From Entonaema liquescens (taxonomy: Eukaryota > Ascomycota > Sordariomycetes > Xylariales > Xylariaceae): DNA of 64,000 nt. The notes below the pieces were generated by a model, which saw nothing but the letters and a program-made list of their open reading frames with translations, had not been told where the DNA came from and did not search any database. The stretch spans positions 2,666,001 through 2,730,000 of the forward strand of contig CADCSX010000006.1 in NCBI GenBank assembly GCA_902805475.1, written 5' to 3'. This document shows positions 34,641 to 45,172 of the stretch, piece by piece. The translations under genes were made by a program, and so were the position numbers. Position 1 is the stretch's first letter. The number at the start of each line of letters is the position of its first letter.

Positions 34641-36572
34641 CTATGTCTTTACATCTGGTTCATCGCGACCCACATACTCCTTGAACTTCAATAGATCTGT
34701 GGCAAATTTAATTTCATCCTTGAGGAAGTCTTGAGCATCTTGGCTATATGTCGAAGGGTCTTTGCTGTACTTCTCGATATATAGACGGATAGTAGCGCCA
34801 GATGAGCCAGTCCCTGAGAGTCTGACAACAATACGGCTGCCGCTATCGAAGCGGGCGTAAAGACCCTGGTTTGATGCGACAGAACCATCGAGATCAGTGT
34901 AGGAGAAGTTACCAGCATCCGTTACGGTGCGTTCTGTTGGGTGTCAGTCAAATAATTATTTTACAGTCTGTAACTTCCTTTACGTACCTCCGATCTTGCT
35001 GCCCTTGAAGTTAGGGTCGGCAACAAGGTCCTTTAGCGTTCCGACAACTTTGTTTGCGCCATCAGAGTCGACGTTCTCATAGTCGTAGCGGGTAAAGAAT
35101 ACCCGGCCATAGGTCTTCCAGAAGTCTTGTTGAATCTGCTTGATGCTCGGCTTGGTCTCGGGGTGGGCTTCTCCTAACCCGGCGATGATATTAAGCCATG
35201 CTACGACAGCCCACAGTCCATCCTTCTCGCGGACATGGTTGCTACCAGTGCCGAAGCTCTCCTCACCACAGATACTCAACTTGTTTGCGTCAAAAAGAGC
35301 GCAGAAGAATTTCCATCCCGTCGGGACCTCGTAAGAATTTAGACCTTGAGCCTTAGCAACAAGATCGACAGCACCGGATGTTGGCATGCTACGAGCCAAT
35401 CCATACACACCCTGTTTCTTGAAATAGGGGATGAGTTGTGCATGGTGTGCTATGATTGCCAGACTGTCACCGGGCGATACGAAAGCTCCAGCACCATAGA
35501 TCATGTTTCGGTCTCCATCTCCATCAGATGCCGCACCAAAGGGGATAGAATTCTTATCGACAACCTCTACTAGGGAATGGGCGTAGGTGAGGTTGGGGTC
35601 CGGGTGCCCACCGCCAAAATCGGGCTTAGGGACACAGTTTTGGGTGGAATTAGCGAGCCCCAACTCTTTCTCAAAGATTGCTGTTCCATATGGGCCTGTG
35701 ACGCCATGTAGACCGTCAAAGAGGACCTTGAAATCAGGATTATCTGTGAAGAATTTCTTAATTAGGGGGAAATCGAAGATATCCTTGAGCATCTGGATAT
35801 AGTCTGCCGTGCTGTCGACAATTTCAACTTCTAGACTGCCGTAGGTCTTAGTCCCAATAGTAGTTATATCTATATCGGGAATATCGGCAAGCTTGTAGGA
35901 ACTGAGGGTTTTTGACGCTTCGAAGATCTTGTTTGTTACGCTTTCCGGAGCAGGACCGCCATTGGACAGGTTATACTTGATACCGAAATCTTGGTCGGGA
36001 CCTATCAAAGACAAGAAAATAAGATATATGGTTATAATTAAATGTAATGAGCGCCTGTTAGACCTACCACCTGGGTTGTGGCTCGCAGTCAGGAGGATAC
36101 CTCCCGTAGCCTTTCGCTTTCGAATAACATGACTGGCAGCTGGGGTAGACAAAATGCCATTCTGGCCAATTAACAACTTTTTGACTCCATACGCAGCACC
36201 GATCTTTGCGATCAGCTGAATGACCTCGGGGTTCCAGTATCTTCCATCGCCACCAATGACAAGGAATGAACCTAAGATATTGAGTTTTAGAACTCATTTA
36301 ACGTATACATTGAATGTATATTGAATATACTCACCCTCAGCACCTTCGGGAATAGATAGAAGGATACTAGCGATAAAAGACTCGCTATAGTGAGGCTGCT
36401 GGAAGACCTTAACCTTCTTTCGAAGACCTGAGCTAGAGGTGTGTTAGTAGCTTGTGGCGATGGTGATGATAGTGACAGCGGGGTAGCTCGAATGAGCTTG
36501 AATAGAGCTATTTACGCACGTTCCAGGCTTCTGATCGGTAAAAGGCTTAAACTCGACGGCCTTGACGCTCAT
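34641..36572 (-). CDS. PGM2: Phosphoglucomutase
   Basis: It interconverts glucose 1-phosphate and glucose 6-phosphate in the cytosol, linking glycolysis to glycogen, trehalose, UDP-glucose and cell-wall synthesis. Exons 36572-36520, 36432-36335, 36271-36068, 36001-34988 and 34933-34641 give 553 residues, the normal length of alpha-PGM. The catalytic serine lies in the loop TASHNPGG (Ser114), the metal-binding loop is DGDGDR in GAASDGDGDRNM, the sugar-binding segment is CGEESFGTGS, and the phosphate-binding site is RLSGTGSSGATIRLYIEKY near the end. All three introns tested in the N-terminal half keep the family sequence uninterrupted. Ascomycetes often have one or two isozymes, so the symbol is by family, not by proven orthology. 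Confidence 0.95.
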
Positions 36573-37331
36573 GGTGATATCTTTCTTGAATTGGGATTAC
36601 GTATAAGCTTAGGATAGAATCAATTAGTGAGTTCACCTGCGTATATGAACTTTGGAGGAGTCGTGAAGTTATAAGATAGAAACTTGTTCAGGGGATGAGG
36701 GGATATCAATAAAAAAAACATATGACGACGTTGTTAGTGGGGTAGCGTACAAGCTACCCCTTAGTAACTACCATAGTATGTTAGGTACATTTAGTGCCTT
36801 ATCCTCGGGAGGATACCTTAAAAGCTGCAAGTTACACGACATGTCACTGCTCTAAGGTTGCGACGAATAAAACGAGCCAATAACGAAAGGTGACCTCATT
36901 AGGTGTGGTGGAGTATAAACACCAGGGAAACAACCAGACGAATATTCTACATAGTACTCAGTACTTACTGAGCATCTGCCCCTAGGATATTCAAATAGAA
37001 AGGTGCTAACGGCGGTATGGCGCGCTGAAGGGATCCACATCGTACATTGAAGCCTTTCTATCAACAAATCAGCAAGCAGTCAATCACCTGTTACGATAAA
37101 AGATTTTACATAGTTGGGGTTGAAAGCATCATTATTAACCAAACGATTCGCCACGCAGAAGTTTCTACCCAATCCTTTTTATTTCGCTCATGACTTAGTG
37201 AATTTATATTGATCATAGCTGGCGTCCCACCTTTCCCGATATTGCGCGCGATAGACGCCATCGCAAAACTCCATGCTGAAAATAGGAGGCATTTCAATGC
37301 TACTCTATAGATTACGTATTAGGTAATACCA
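36573..37331. other. Intergenic region PGM promoter / REX2 3' flank
   Basis: About 760 bases. The part next to 36573 holds the PGM promoter, including an A8 run at about 36710. The GTAGCGTACAAGCTACCCC stretch near 36740 can form a short hairpin (GGGGTAGC / GCTACCCC). No gene was recognised. Confidence 0.45.
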
Positions 37332-37999
37332 CTACGTATCTTGGCTAGTGTCGTCGTTCGCTTTATCAACACGCTCAACGACGTGGTCAAAAATCACCTC
37401 CTTGTAGTATCGAGCTTCGGCGATGCTCTCGAGGATATCCTCTTTCGCTTGGTGTAGCCCCTGCTTTACCGGTGCATTCCTTATGATACTTCTGGGACAC
37501 CACCGCCGTGCGGCCTCCTTTATAGTACTGACATCTAGGAGGCGGTGGTGTAGGTAACTGGTTACTTTCTTGTACGGCTGTTTTCGAAGGAATGCCCGGT
37601 CTGCGTGTACACTGTTCCCGGCCAGCACTGCACCTCGTTCGGGCACATATTTCTTGATGTATTTCAACAGTTCATCTGCTGCCTGTTCAGGGGTTACTTT
37701 GGAAGACACCACAGCGGCCGTCAAGCCACTATCACCATGCGTCCGTGTACACCATTCGTCCATCTCGTCCATTCTCTCCTGCGACTGATGGATAACGGTC
37801 CCCCAACCATTCTCATCCAAGACGTCTAGCGTACCGGATGTGATGATACAGAAAATTTCAATGATTTCGTCGCGATCAGGGTCGAGACCCGTCATCTGGT
37901 ATGAGCGTGTTAGTCACATCGTCACAAATCCGCATTCTAAGGAGATATAGAATTTATTACCTCGCAGTCAATCCATACTAGCGCCCCATTACTCGCCAT
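37332..37999 (-). CDS. REX2: Oligoribonuclease REX2 (DEDDh 3'-5' exonuclease)
   Basis: It degrades very short RNA oligonucleotides to mononucleotides; in fungi the enzyme acts in mitochondria and on small RNA maturation. Exon 1 (37999-37961) encodes MASNGALVWIDCE and exon 2 (37895-37332) begins MTGLDPDRDEIIEI, total 200 residues, the normal length. The intron GTAATA...CAG splits the DEDDh motif I exactly after Asp11-X-Glu13 (WIDCEMTGLD). Further catalytic landmarks are NSVHADRAFL (second Asp) and HQAKEDILESI with the His and last Asp. The tail is acidic (DKANDDTSQDT). No clear mitochondrial presequence precedes the first Met in this model. It is divergent from the methyltransferase at 38642 with about 640 bases between. 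Confidence 0.93.
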
Positions 38000-38641
38000 G
38001 GTGATTCGAGAAAATGAGAGTTGGTGGTTAGTTTAGTGAGGGAAAGGGGGTAATAAGGTATGTAAGTGTGTATCCATAATGCAATGCATTGGTGCCCATT
38101 GGCCTTTTATTGGGGAGAGCAAACAGCTAGTGGTATTTTTGTGATTATATAATCGAGAGAGTATGCTAAGGCAGATTCGGAGCTACAATCTAGGTAGATA
38201 GGCTCACATTGAAGGTGCATACTATGACGGAAACATGGCAACTTGAAGAAACACACAAGATTGAGTCTATAAGATAACTGAATATCTGTATTTAACCAAC
38301 CTAAGGGAAGATTTAATGATCACAAATCTGACAGGGGCGGCTGACAATATGCGAGCCGGCTGTCTCGCAGCTGCTAGCGATATTGCAGCCAATTTTCTCT
38401 GGTCACTTAAGTACCTAGCTAATGAAATAGAGCGTATTATTATAGTAAATATCATGTATAAAACATTCCAATTACTTTTATGTGTAAGTCTATGCGCCCT
38501 TTGGTCAAAAGTAGGTGACTCATTGGTGGACAAGCTACGAACTAGTAGATTCTATAAATTTCATTTAATCTCTTGGAAACCGCCAGATGGAATCTTCAAT
38601 TTTACACGTCCGCTTGCTTCTCTATCAAAACCTTCATGGTC
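38000..38641. other. Divergent promoter region REX2 / methyltransferase
   Basis: About 640 bases between divergent genes. Overlapping open frames run on both strands (38267-38533 minus, 38316-38756 plus) but have no conserved features. CAATGCAATGCATTGG occurs near 38080. Confidence 0.45.
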
Positions 38642-39454
38642 ATGTCGACTACTCAGCATCTACCCTTTCAGTCGGTCCGCTATCTCCCTACAAATGAGGC
38701 TTACGATCGATGGGCGATGGTCTACGACACAGATGGTAATTTCCTACAAGCGTTAGATACAATTGAACTTAAGACACTATTTCCGAAATTCCTACTTTTA
38801 ATAACCTCTTCGAAGCCATTGCGTGTTGTCGACCTTGGGTGTGGTACGGGCCGAAACACTGCTTTACTCCTCGAGATCCCCGACATTGCAGAAGCGATCG
38901 CGCTAGACTCTAGCAAGGGGATGCTTGACGTGGCAAGATCACGACTGCAGAAGGCGGATGTTACTGCTAGTATAAACTCAGGACAGAGGACTCCAAAGCT
39001 ACATCTCGAAGTCTTTGATATGTTAACTGCTTCATCTCCCCCTGGTATCGCACAGCAGGCCGACGGGGTGATATCAACTCTAGTCGTCGAGCACGTACCT
39101 CTGTCCACGTTCTTCTCTCAGGTGTCGCAAATGTTGAAACCGGGTGGTGTGCTCCTGCTGACCAATATGCACGATCAAATGGGTGCGATTAGCCAAGCCG
39201 GGTTCGTGGACGTCAACACAGGGGAGAAGATACGACCGACGAGTTACGTACATACGATAGCAGATGTTGTTGCCGAGGCAAGCAAATATGGGTTTGACAT
39301 TGAAAGAATTGGGGAACAAGAAGAAGGGATCCGAGAGAGAGCTGTAGAAGAAGATATGGTTGAAATATTAGGACCTAGGAGTAAGAAATGGGTGGGTGTA
39401 ATGTGCTGGTTCGGAGGGTTATTCAGGAAAAGGGGAAGCTTAGACAACCAATAA
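38642..39454 (+). CDS. Class I SAM-dependent methyltransferase (UbiE-like)
   Basis: The single exon encodes 270 residues. Motif I is VVDLGCGTGRNTALL around residue 65, with the acidic end of the next strand in AIALDSSKGMLDVAR. The post-motif segment GVISTLVVEHVPLSTFFSQV and the strand MLKPGGVLLLTNMH complete the Rossmann-type methyltransferase core. The conserved beginning is YDRWAMVYDTDGN, typical of small-molecule methyltransferases. The start used (MSTTQHLPF at 38642, G at -3) is six bases after another in-frame ATG at 38636. There is no signal peptide, so it is probably cytosolic. The substrate cannot be predicted. A second, unrelated-looking methyltransferase follows 250 bases downstream on the same strand. 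Confidence 0.85.
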   Translation: MSTTQHLPFQSVRYLPTNEAYDRWAMVYDTDGNFLQALDTIELKTLFPKFLLLITSSKPLRVVDLGCGTGRNTALLLEIPDIAEAIALDSSKGMLDVARSRLQKADVTASINSGQRTPKLHLEVFDMLTASSPPGIAQQADGVISTLVVEHVPLSTFFSQVSQMLKPGGVLLLTNMHDQMGAISQAGFVDVNTGEKIRPTSYVHTIADVVAEASKYGFDIERIGEQEEGIRERAVEEDMVEILGPRSKKWVGVMCWFGGLFRKRGSLDNQ

Positions 39455-39704
39455 CTAGGATGTATAAAATATAAGTCTCCCATGAAGGCAATCCAGTAGT
39501 GCTGCCATGTAAACCTCTACGATTGGAATGAGAATTGGGGTAATGCATTTAGTTATCGGCCATGACTCAAAACTTGTAATATGGGGGGCTGCAGACTGTA
39601 AGCTATACATATATCACTCCTATGATTTCTCATTTAACCACAGAGAAGAGAAGGATTTAAGGTAGATTGAAGATTCATATACTTACACGCAACGAGAAAC
39701 GGGG

Positions 39705-40460
39705 ATGGCATCCAACCAATCAAGCATGGCTCAAAATGTTTATGATCGGCAGGATTTCTTCGATAACTATATCAAGCTAGACCGTCAAGTCAAAGGGCTC
39801 GAAGGTGCGCCGGAATGGCCACAACTGAGGGAAATGCTCCCAGATCTCAATGGTCTTACTGTCCTTGACCTGGGTTGTGGATTTGGATGGTTTTCTCGGT
39901 TTGCGAGGGAGAACGGCGCAGGATCCGTTCGCGCGATTGATATTTCCGAGAAGATGCTCAAAAGAGCTGGAGAAATGACCAACGATGACAAGATCAAATA
40001 CGAAAGGGCTAACTTGGAGAATCTGAGGCTGGCCGAGGGCGAATATGACATCGTCTTTAGCTCACTAGCCTTTCACTACGTCGCGAACATTACCGGCTTA
40101 ATTCAAGAGATCGGTATCGGACTGAAGTCATCGGGACGCTTGGTATGTTCCATCGAGCATCCAATATATACAGCACCGTCAAATCCCAGGTTCATAGCGG
40201 ATGAAGAAACAGGCAGTAAGTCATGGTTGCTAGATAACTATCAGAAAGAAGGCCCGAGGATTACGAATTGGTTGGCGCCGGGGATTGAGAAGCAACATCG
40301 AACGATCGGAACCTATATCAATACCATATTGAGAAATAATCTTCAGCTTGTGAATTTTATAGAATGGTGTCCAACGAAAGAGGAATTGCAACGATTTCCC
40401 ACAAGGGAAAGCGAGGTAGTGAGACCAACGTTTCTGTTACTAGGTGCAACAAGGTGTTGA
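39705..40460 (+). CDS. Class I SAM-dependent methyltransferase
   Basis: The single exon encodes 251 residues from the ATG at 39705. Motif I is VLDLGCGFGWFSRFA, followed by RAIDISEKMLKRAGEM, YDIVFSSLAFHYVANITGLI and SSGRLVCSIEHPIYTAP, a complete methyltransferase core. The C-terminal part (IGTYINTILRNNLQLVNFIE, then RPTFLLLGATR) is the usual closing strand of this bacterial-looking family, also widespread in ascomycetes. The motif I sequence (GFGW against GTGR) and the rest differ clearly from the neighbour at 38642, so this is not a recent tandem duplicate. Substrate unknown. The absence of introns in both neighbours is notable but not decisive for transfer. Confidence 0.87.
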   Translation: MASNQSSMAQNVYDRQDFFDNYIKLDRQVKGLEGAPEWPQLREMLPDLNGLTVLDLGCGFGWFSRFARENGAGSVRAIDISEKMLKRAGEMTNDDKIKYERANLENLRLAEGEYDIVFSSLAFHYVANITGLIQEIGIGLKSSGRLVCSIEHPIYTAPSNPRFIADEETGSKSWLLDNYQKEGPRITNWLAPGIEKQHRTIGTYINTILRNNLQLVNFIEWCPTKEELQRFPTRESEVVRPTFLLLGATRC

Positions 40461-41093
40461 GTATGTGTGTGTGTACCTAGTGTGTGTGTACCTAGGTAGT
40501 GCGTGCGGATATCAAAATGGATTATGTATCTTAGGTAAAGGGAGCACCTGCTCTTCGCCAGCTGTCAACAGACTGTCAATAAATGACGTCAGCTGTGATC
40601 GAATCGAAGGAACGGCTAAAGATCGGCAATAATCAAGTCCACCTACCTAAATCGGTAAAAAGGACAGCGATCCGTCCAGGTACCTGCCAATGTTAAGACG
40701 CATCGACCTGTGCTAGGGGGGTATTTAGAAGCCTACCAGCCCTGCCCCAGCTTACTCTATTCCCCTGTGCCTGTCGTCATCCCTTATTGCGCAACATCTA
40801 TCCATCCTCTAAATTCTATCCTGACGACACTATCCTACCAATATAGATCACCACTTGAAATTCTAACGCGCGCGTTTTAATTCGGAGTCAAGTTTTCTTG
40901 TAGTAATACTGATTGCCCTTCGAGCCTCTTGCCCGCTTCATGAGTTGACAGCCCCTTGCGCTGGACGAGAATCAACATCGAAGCTCCTCGGCGCTTCGCC
41001 TCTTATACTAACTAACTCAGTTACTTATCTCCTGGCGCGAGGCTGGGAAGGAGACATGGTTGAGAGATTCTGGCGGACGAGACGATTGCTTGA
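40461..41093. other. Promoter and 5' leader of the VRL1-like gene
   Basis: It contains a duplicated GTGTGTGTACCTAG unit near 40465-40496, then pyrimidine-rich DNA from about 40730 onward typical of fungal leaders. An ATG at about 41056 (GACATGGTTGAGAG) precedes the chosen start and is out of the gene's frame, so a small upstream reading frame may exist in the mRNA. Confidence 0.45.
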
Positions 41094-42736
41094 ATGCAAC
41101 CCCTGAATCCTTTCCTAGCCGCCTTCTTCAAGCCCGGCAATCCCATCGTCGCTCAGTGTAGTCCTGTTCATCATCATATTCTTCTAGTTCCAACAACCGA
41201 ATTCTTCCTTACCTCCCGCGAAACCGAAAGCGGCCTATCTCTGTCAGACATTGTTGGGTCTGAGGAATTTCTGGGAAGCCATGTACTTCATATTCCCAGT
41301 CCGGCCACCGCTGCGGGAGGGAAGGACACCGTGGGAAACTTGCGCGAGCAGAGGGGCAAGGCTAGACAATACTCAACCTTGAACGGGCGTAGCGTTGTCG
41401 TTAAAGATGCTTTTATTTATAGTAATAAGGGTAGGCGAAACTCCAAATAACTACACCGGCTCTTCCTACTCATCTAATCATCAACTTAACAGGGTTCAAA
41501 ACACTTTCCCAAGCTCAGTTGCTAAACGATACCCTCTGGTATGCTGACAGCATCGAGCCGCGACAATGGTTAATATATTATATTTCCCGGCCCCTTGTCG
41601 GCATCTGGGCAGATAAGGAGGTACCGCGTGCTATTTTTTTCGAAGGCATGGCAAAAAGTAAGCTTGCGGAGGCTAAACGAGTTGCTGCTGTTGAGAATGG
41701 CGAACCGAGTACTCCACGGAAGAAGGATATAAAGAGTTTTCACGATCTTCTCAACCATTTCCCGATGATCGCCAGGCAGATGCACCCGGGGTTAGAGAAG
41801 CTATTCCGGGAATTCACGACAATTTTCGAGAGACCATTACCCCCTCCGCCATCCGCACCGCACATTCCCGATCCCGTCCCGGATGGCCCTATCGCGACAG
41901 CTATGAAAAAGGTGCGCTCTAATAGCCTGTCTGCACGAAGAGCTAGCATAAACGACGACGACAGTTCTCGGATGACAGATAATTTCTATACTGAAGATGA
42001 CGAGGACGTCATGAGAGCTTCACTTGAGACGGCAGTCACGAGCGCTATCGATCTGTTCCAAAGTGTTGACAAACAGCAGCTTTCTATGCTTGGTGCGACA
42101 ACCGATCTCACTGGGCCCGTGGTTGAGCGGCTAATAGAACGATACGTGGCCGAGAATGTTCATAATCTTATATGGCCTAGGCTTGCCGCGATGCGACGAT
42201 CAGAGGATCTCGAGCTCGAGGCAAAGATTCGACAAATGGAATTCATCGACATCTCGCAATTGGGAATTTTCATTGAAGGTGGCCCTAGGGCGAAGCATGC
42301 ACTTACGGTTAGACTTGGTCATGCTGTCGAAGAATTTCGCAGAATGACCTTGGCAATGTGTCCACAGGAGATGATGGAAATCTTGTTATCGACAATGAAA
42401 GCCGCTACCCAGTTGACCGAACAGTCTAGACAAAATACTGGATCTACTATGGAAAAGCCGTCTCTCACTGTTAACGCCGATACCCTGGTGTCACTACTCC
42501 TCTTCATCGTTATTCGGGCCGGCGTAAAACACCTTCAAGCCAGGTTGCTCTACATAAAACACTTCGTCTTCATTGATGATGTAGATAGTGGCGAGTTAGG
42601 CTACGCCCTTAGTACGTTCGAAGCGGTACTATCATACCTCTCCACGGACTCAAGTAGCTTGCGAAGAGCGAGTCGTCGGAATAAGGGTCTCTGGGACACA
42701 GCTGCAAAGGGTAATATGAATGAGCTTAAAAGATGA
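41094..42736 (+). CDS. VRL1: VRL1/VARP-like endosomal protein, N-terminal half with VPS9 domain
   Basis: Exons 41094-41430 and 41493-42736 give 526 residues. The N-terminus contains PVHHHILLVPTTEFFLTSRE. The VPS9 guanine-exchange domain for Rab5-type GTPases is near the end: VNADTLVSLLLFIVIRAG, then LGYALSTFEAVLSYL, with the hallmark Asp (about residue 442) and Tyr (about 483) present. The chain stops at TGA 42734-42736 just after KGLWDTAAKGNMNELKR, in the middle of what should be the first ankyrin-like helix. The next frame opens at ATG 42733, overlapping the stop as ATGA, and continues the same protein. In yeast, Vrl1 with Vin1 forms the VINE endosomal coat. The relation is by domain order (VPS9, ankyrin, PX, BAR-like); the symbol is provisional. 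Confidence 0.8.
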
Positions 42737-45172
42737 TGGAACCAGATCCGGATGCCATCGATTTCGATGTTGATGATGAGGTACCGTTAACATCTCCGGT
42801 TTCGGGCCGCTCGCCATCAATCAGCTGGAGCATGGTCAATGGTTCCTCCAGGAGATCGTCAACAACATTTGCACCATCCGACTCATATTCTCGAGGATCA
42901 GGGCTGAGTCATGTATTCCCATTCCAGAACCAGCTGATAGAAGATTCTCCAATGCCTCCGATTAAGAAAATCAAGAGAGTCGCTATGGATACTAGGAGCA
43001 TGTCTAGTAGCTCTGAGTTTTCATATCATTCTAGGGCAGGTAGTGTTGCTACTCTAGGAAGCGGCCTCGAAGGCGATACTTCCGTTGAAAGGCTCTGTCA
43101 GACTGAAGACTCCCTTGGGGAGTCTATCCTGATGATGGCGATTCAAAATGGACAACCTGAAGTACTTAGATACCTGCTTTCTCTCGAAGAGTACTTCCCA
43201 GCAAGAATCGTCTTGGAAGACTGTAATAACGAAGGCACTAGTCTACTGAGTGCTGCGGTCCAGCTGGGCCACACTGAGTTAATCGATGTTATTCTGGACT
43301 TTGTGGTAGCTTCAGTTTCAGAGCCGCAGTTTCGGAATTATGTATCCTTGCAGGATATTCGTGGTCGTAGCGTTGCACACTACCTTTTCCACGCGCCGTT
43401 GTTAATCGGCCGCATCGGCAAGCTACTCCCTTGGCGGCAAAAAGACAAAAATGGCCAAACACCATTGTTCGCGCTCTGTCGGTCGTACGACCACCAGAAT
43501 TACCACGATATGGTCGAGGCCGGTCTCGACACCGCCACAGTCGCACAGGGTGACGGCCAGGCACTTCACCTTGACGATCATGTCGATTCAAAGGGGAACA
43601 CTCTTCTACATATTATCAATGACCCTCAATTAGCAGTGAAGATCCTTCTGCAGTGCGATGTTGATGTCAATGCTACAAATGATAGGAAATTCACCGCGCT
43701 GATGGTAGCTAGTAAGTACGGTCGCTTTGAGATGGTCAGGGTAATGTATTCGGATCCAAGGGTAGACATAGCCGCGAAGGAATTGCGTGGGCTTACTGCG
43801 GTGGAACTGGCAAAAGATGACGACGTTCGAAATAAGATCGATGATTTAGCGCTCTTTACCATGCTCCCTGCCGAGGACGGTCGTATCACTGGCGTTGTCA
43901 GGTCTTACTTTGTGGAAGATGCCACCATTCGACTGGTTCTCAAGTCAGGAGCCCCCGCGGATAAAGACAGTTACACGGTCACCACATGCCGTCGCTCTTT
44001 TTCAGACTTCGAACGTCTAGCCCACTTACTGTCTATCGAAAACCCAGCATCGTGGATCCCAAAAGTCACGACCCAACGCTCACCATTTCAGATCCCTTCG
44101 AAACCTTCAAGGGCCGTCCTGAAAGATATACAAGTCCGAACTGACTCGTTCCTTAAGATCCTATTGGCCCATCCTACCTTCGCGACACATGAGATGCTAT
44201 GGGAATTCTTTCTAGTGCCCGATTTACAGGCGGAAATGATGGAACAACGCAGCAGACTAAAAGCCGAGACAAGAGCTGAGAAAGTACGAGACGAGTTGGA
44301 ACCCCTGGAAGATATTCGCGAAGTAGAGCAATTTGTGGAACATGCCCGAGATATGGTTCGTAGTGTTAACTACTCGACTAAGAGTGTTACGCGACGGACT
44401 AATGCTATTGGCGTCGTCACAAATGGTATAACACCAACTCATCTCATAACTGTCATCTAGTACTAATACGTCCACAGATTTCTATGATGCTGCGAGTCTG
44501 GTTTCGCGGGAGGTTAGCAACCTTGCCTTTCTACCACAAACACATATTTCTGCGTTCGAAGCTTACGTCCACGCGCTTCTCCTCCCTCAATCTAATCCAT
44601 CATATATATTTCACAATTCCTTTTCAGCTCTGCAATGTACTATTCAGGCTATGCTTTCGTCATTATCCCGGCCGTTAAAACTCGTAACCGAAATAGTTTC
44701 CTCTCGCAAGGCAATAGAGCGCAATTATAGTTCCGTTTCGCGCTCGACTAGATGGCCGTTGGGGCTACTTGACGAGACTCGTCAGCGTCTCAACGAGGAG
44801 AGGGAAGAGAAAGCAAGGCGTGCCCAGGCGGAGGTGGATGTTCTAAGTAAGGAGCTCCGGTACACACAACAGACCGTAGCAAGCGAACTAGCAGGATGGG
44901 AGGATATGCATGAGCGTATGGGTCGTAGGGCCATAAAGGAGTTTGCTAGAGGAATGCTCGTCCTGGAACGCGAGCGACTACAGGGCCTGCGTAGGGCGCA
45001 GCGAAAACTGCAAGATTTGGGTTCGGCTTTTAACAATTGGGCTCACGATTCAGCAACTAATGAGGATGATGTCGCAGGAATGGAAAATGGCGTTGGCGTT
45101 AGCGATGACGATGATACCGCAGGCAGCGAATCTAGTACAATGGGCGTGGCGTTCGCGGATAGAGTAGACTAG
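42733..45172 (+). CDS. VRL1: VRL1/VARP-like protein, C-terminal half (ankyrin, PX, BAR-like), -1 frame
   Basis: Exons 42733-44425 and 44478-45172 (intron GTATAA...CAG with a TACTAAT branch site) give 795 residues. After a Ser-rich linker come ankyrin repeats: ESILMMAIQNGQPEVLRYLL, GTSLLSAAVQLGHTELIDVI and FTALMVASKYGRFEMVRVMY. A PX-type phosphoinositide-binding domain follows: YTVTTCRRSFSDFERLAHLL, then WIPKVTTQRSPFQIPSKPSR. The rest is a long helical BAR-like region, ending in an acidic tail. The ATG at 42733 has no typical leader and overlaps the upstream stop, so this is almost certainly the second half of the gene at 41094 rather than an independent gene. Joining the halves needs a one-base frame change within the AAAA run at 42728-42731. 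Confidence 0.8.

Noticed and set aside
42724..42737. Programmed -1 frameshifting in the VRL1-like gene
   Set aside because: The bases before the stop (GAG CTT AAA AGA TGA) do not contain an X XXY YYZ heptamer in the right frame and no obvious downstream pseudoknot was seen. Not excluded, but less likely than an indel.
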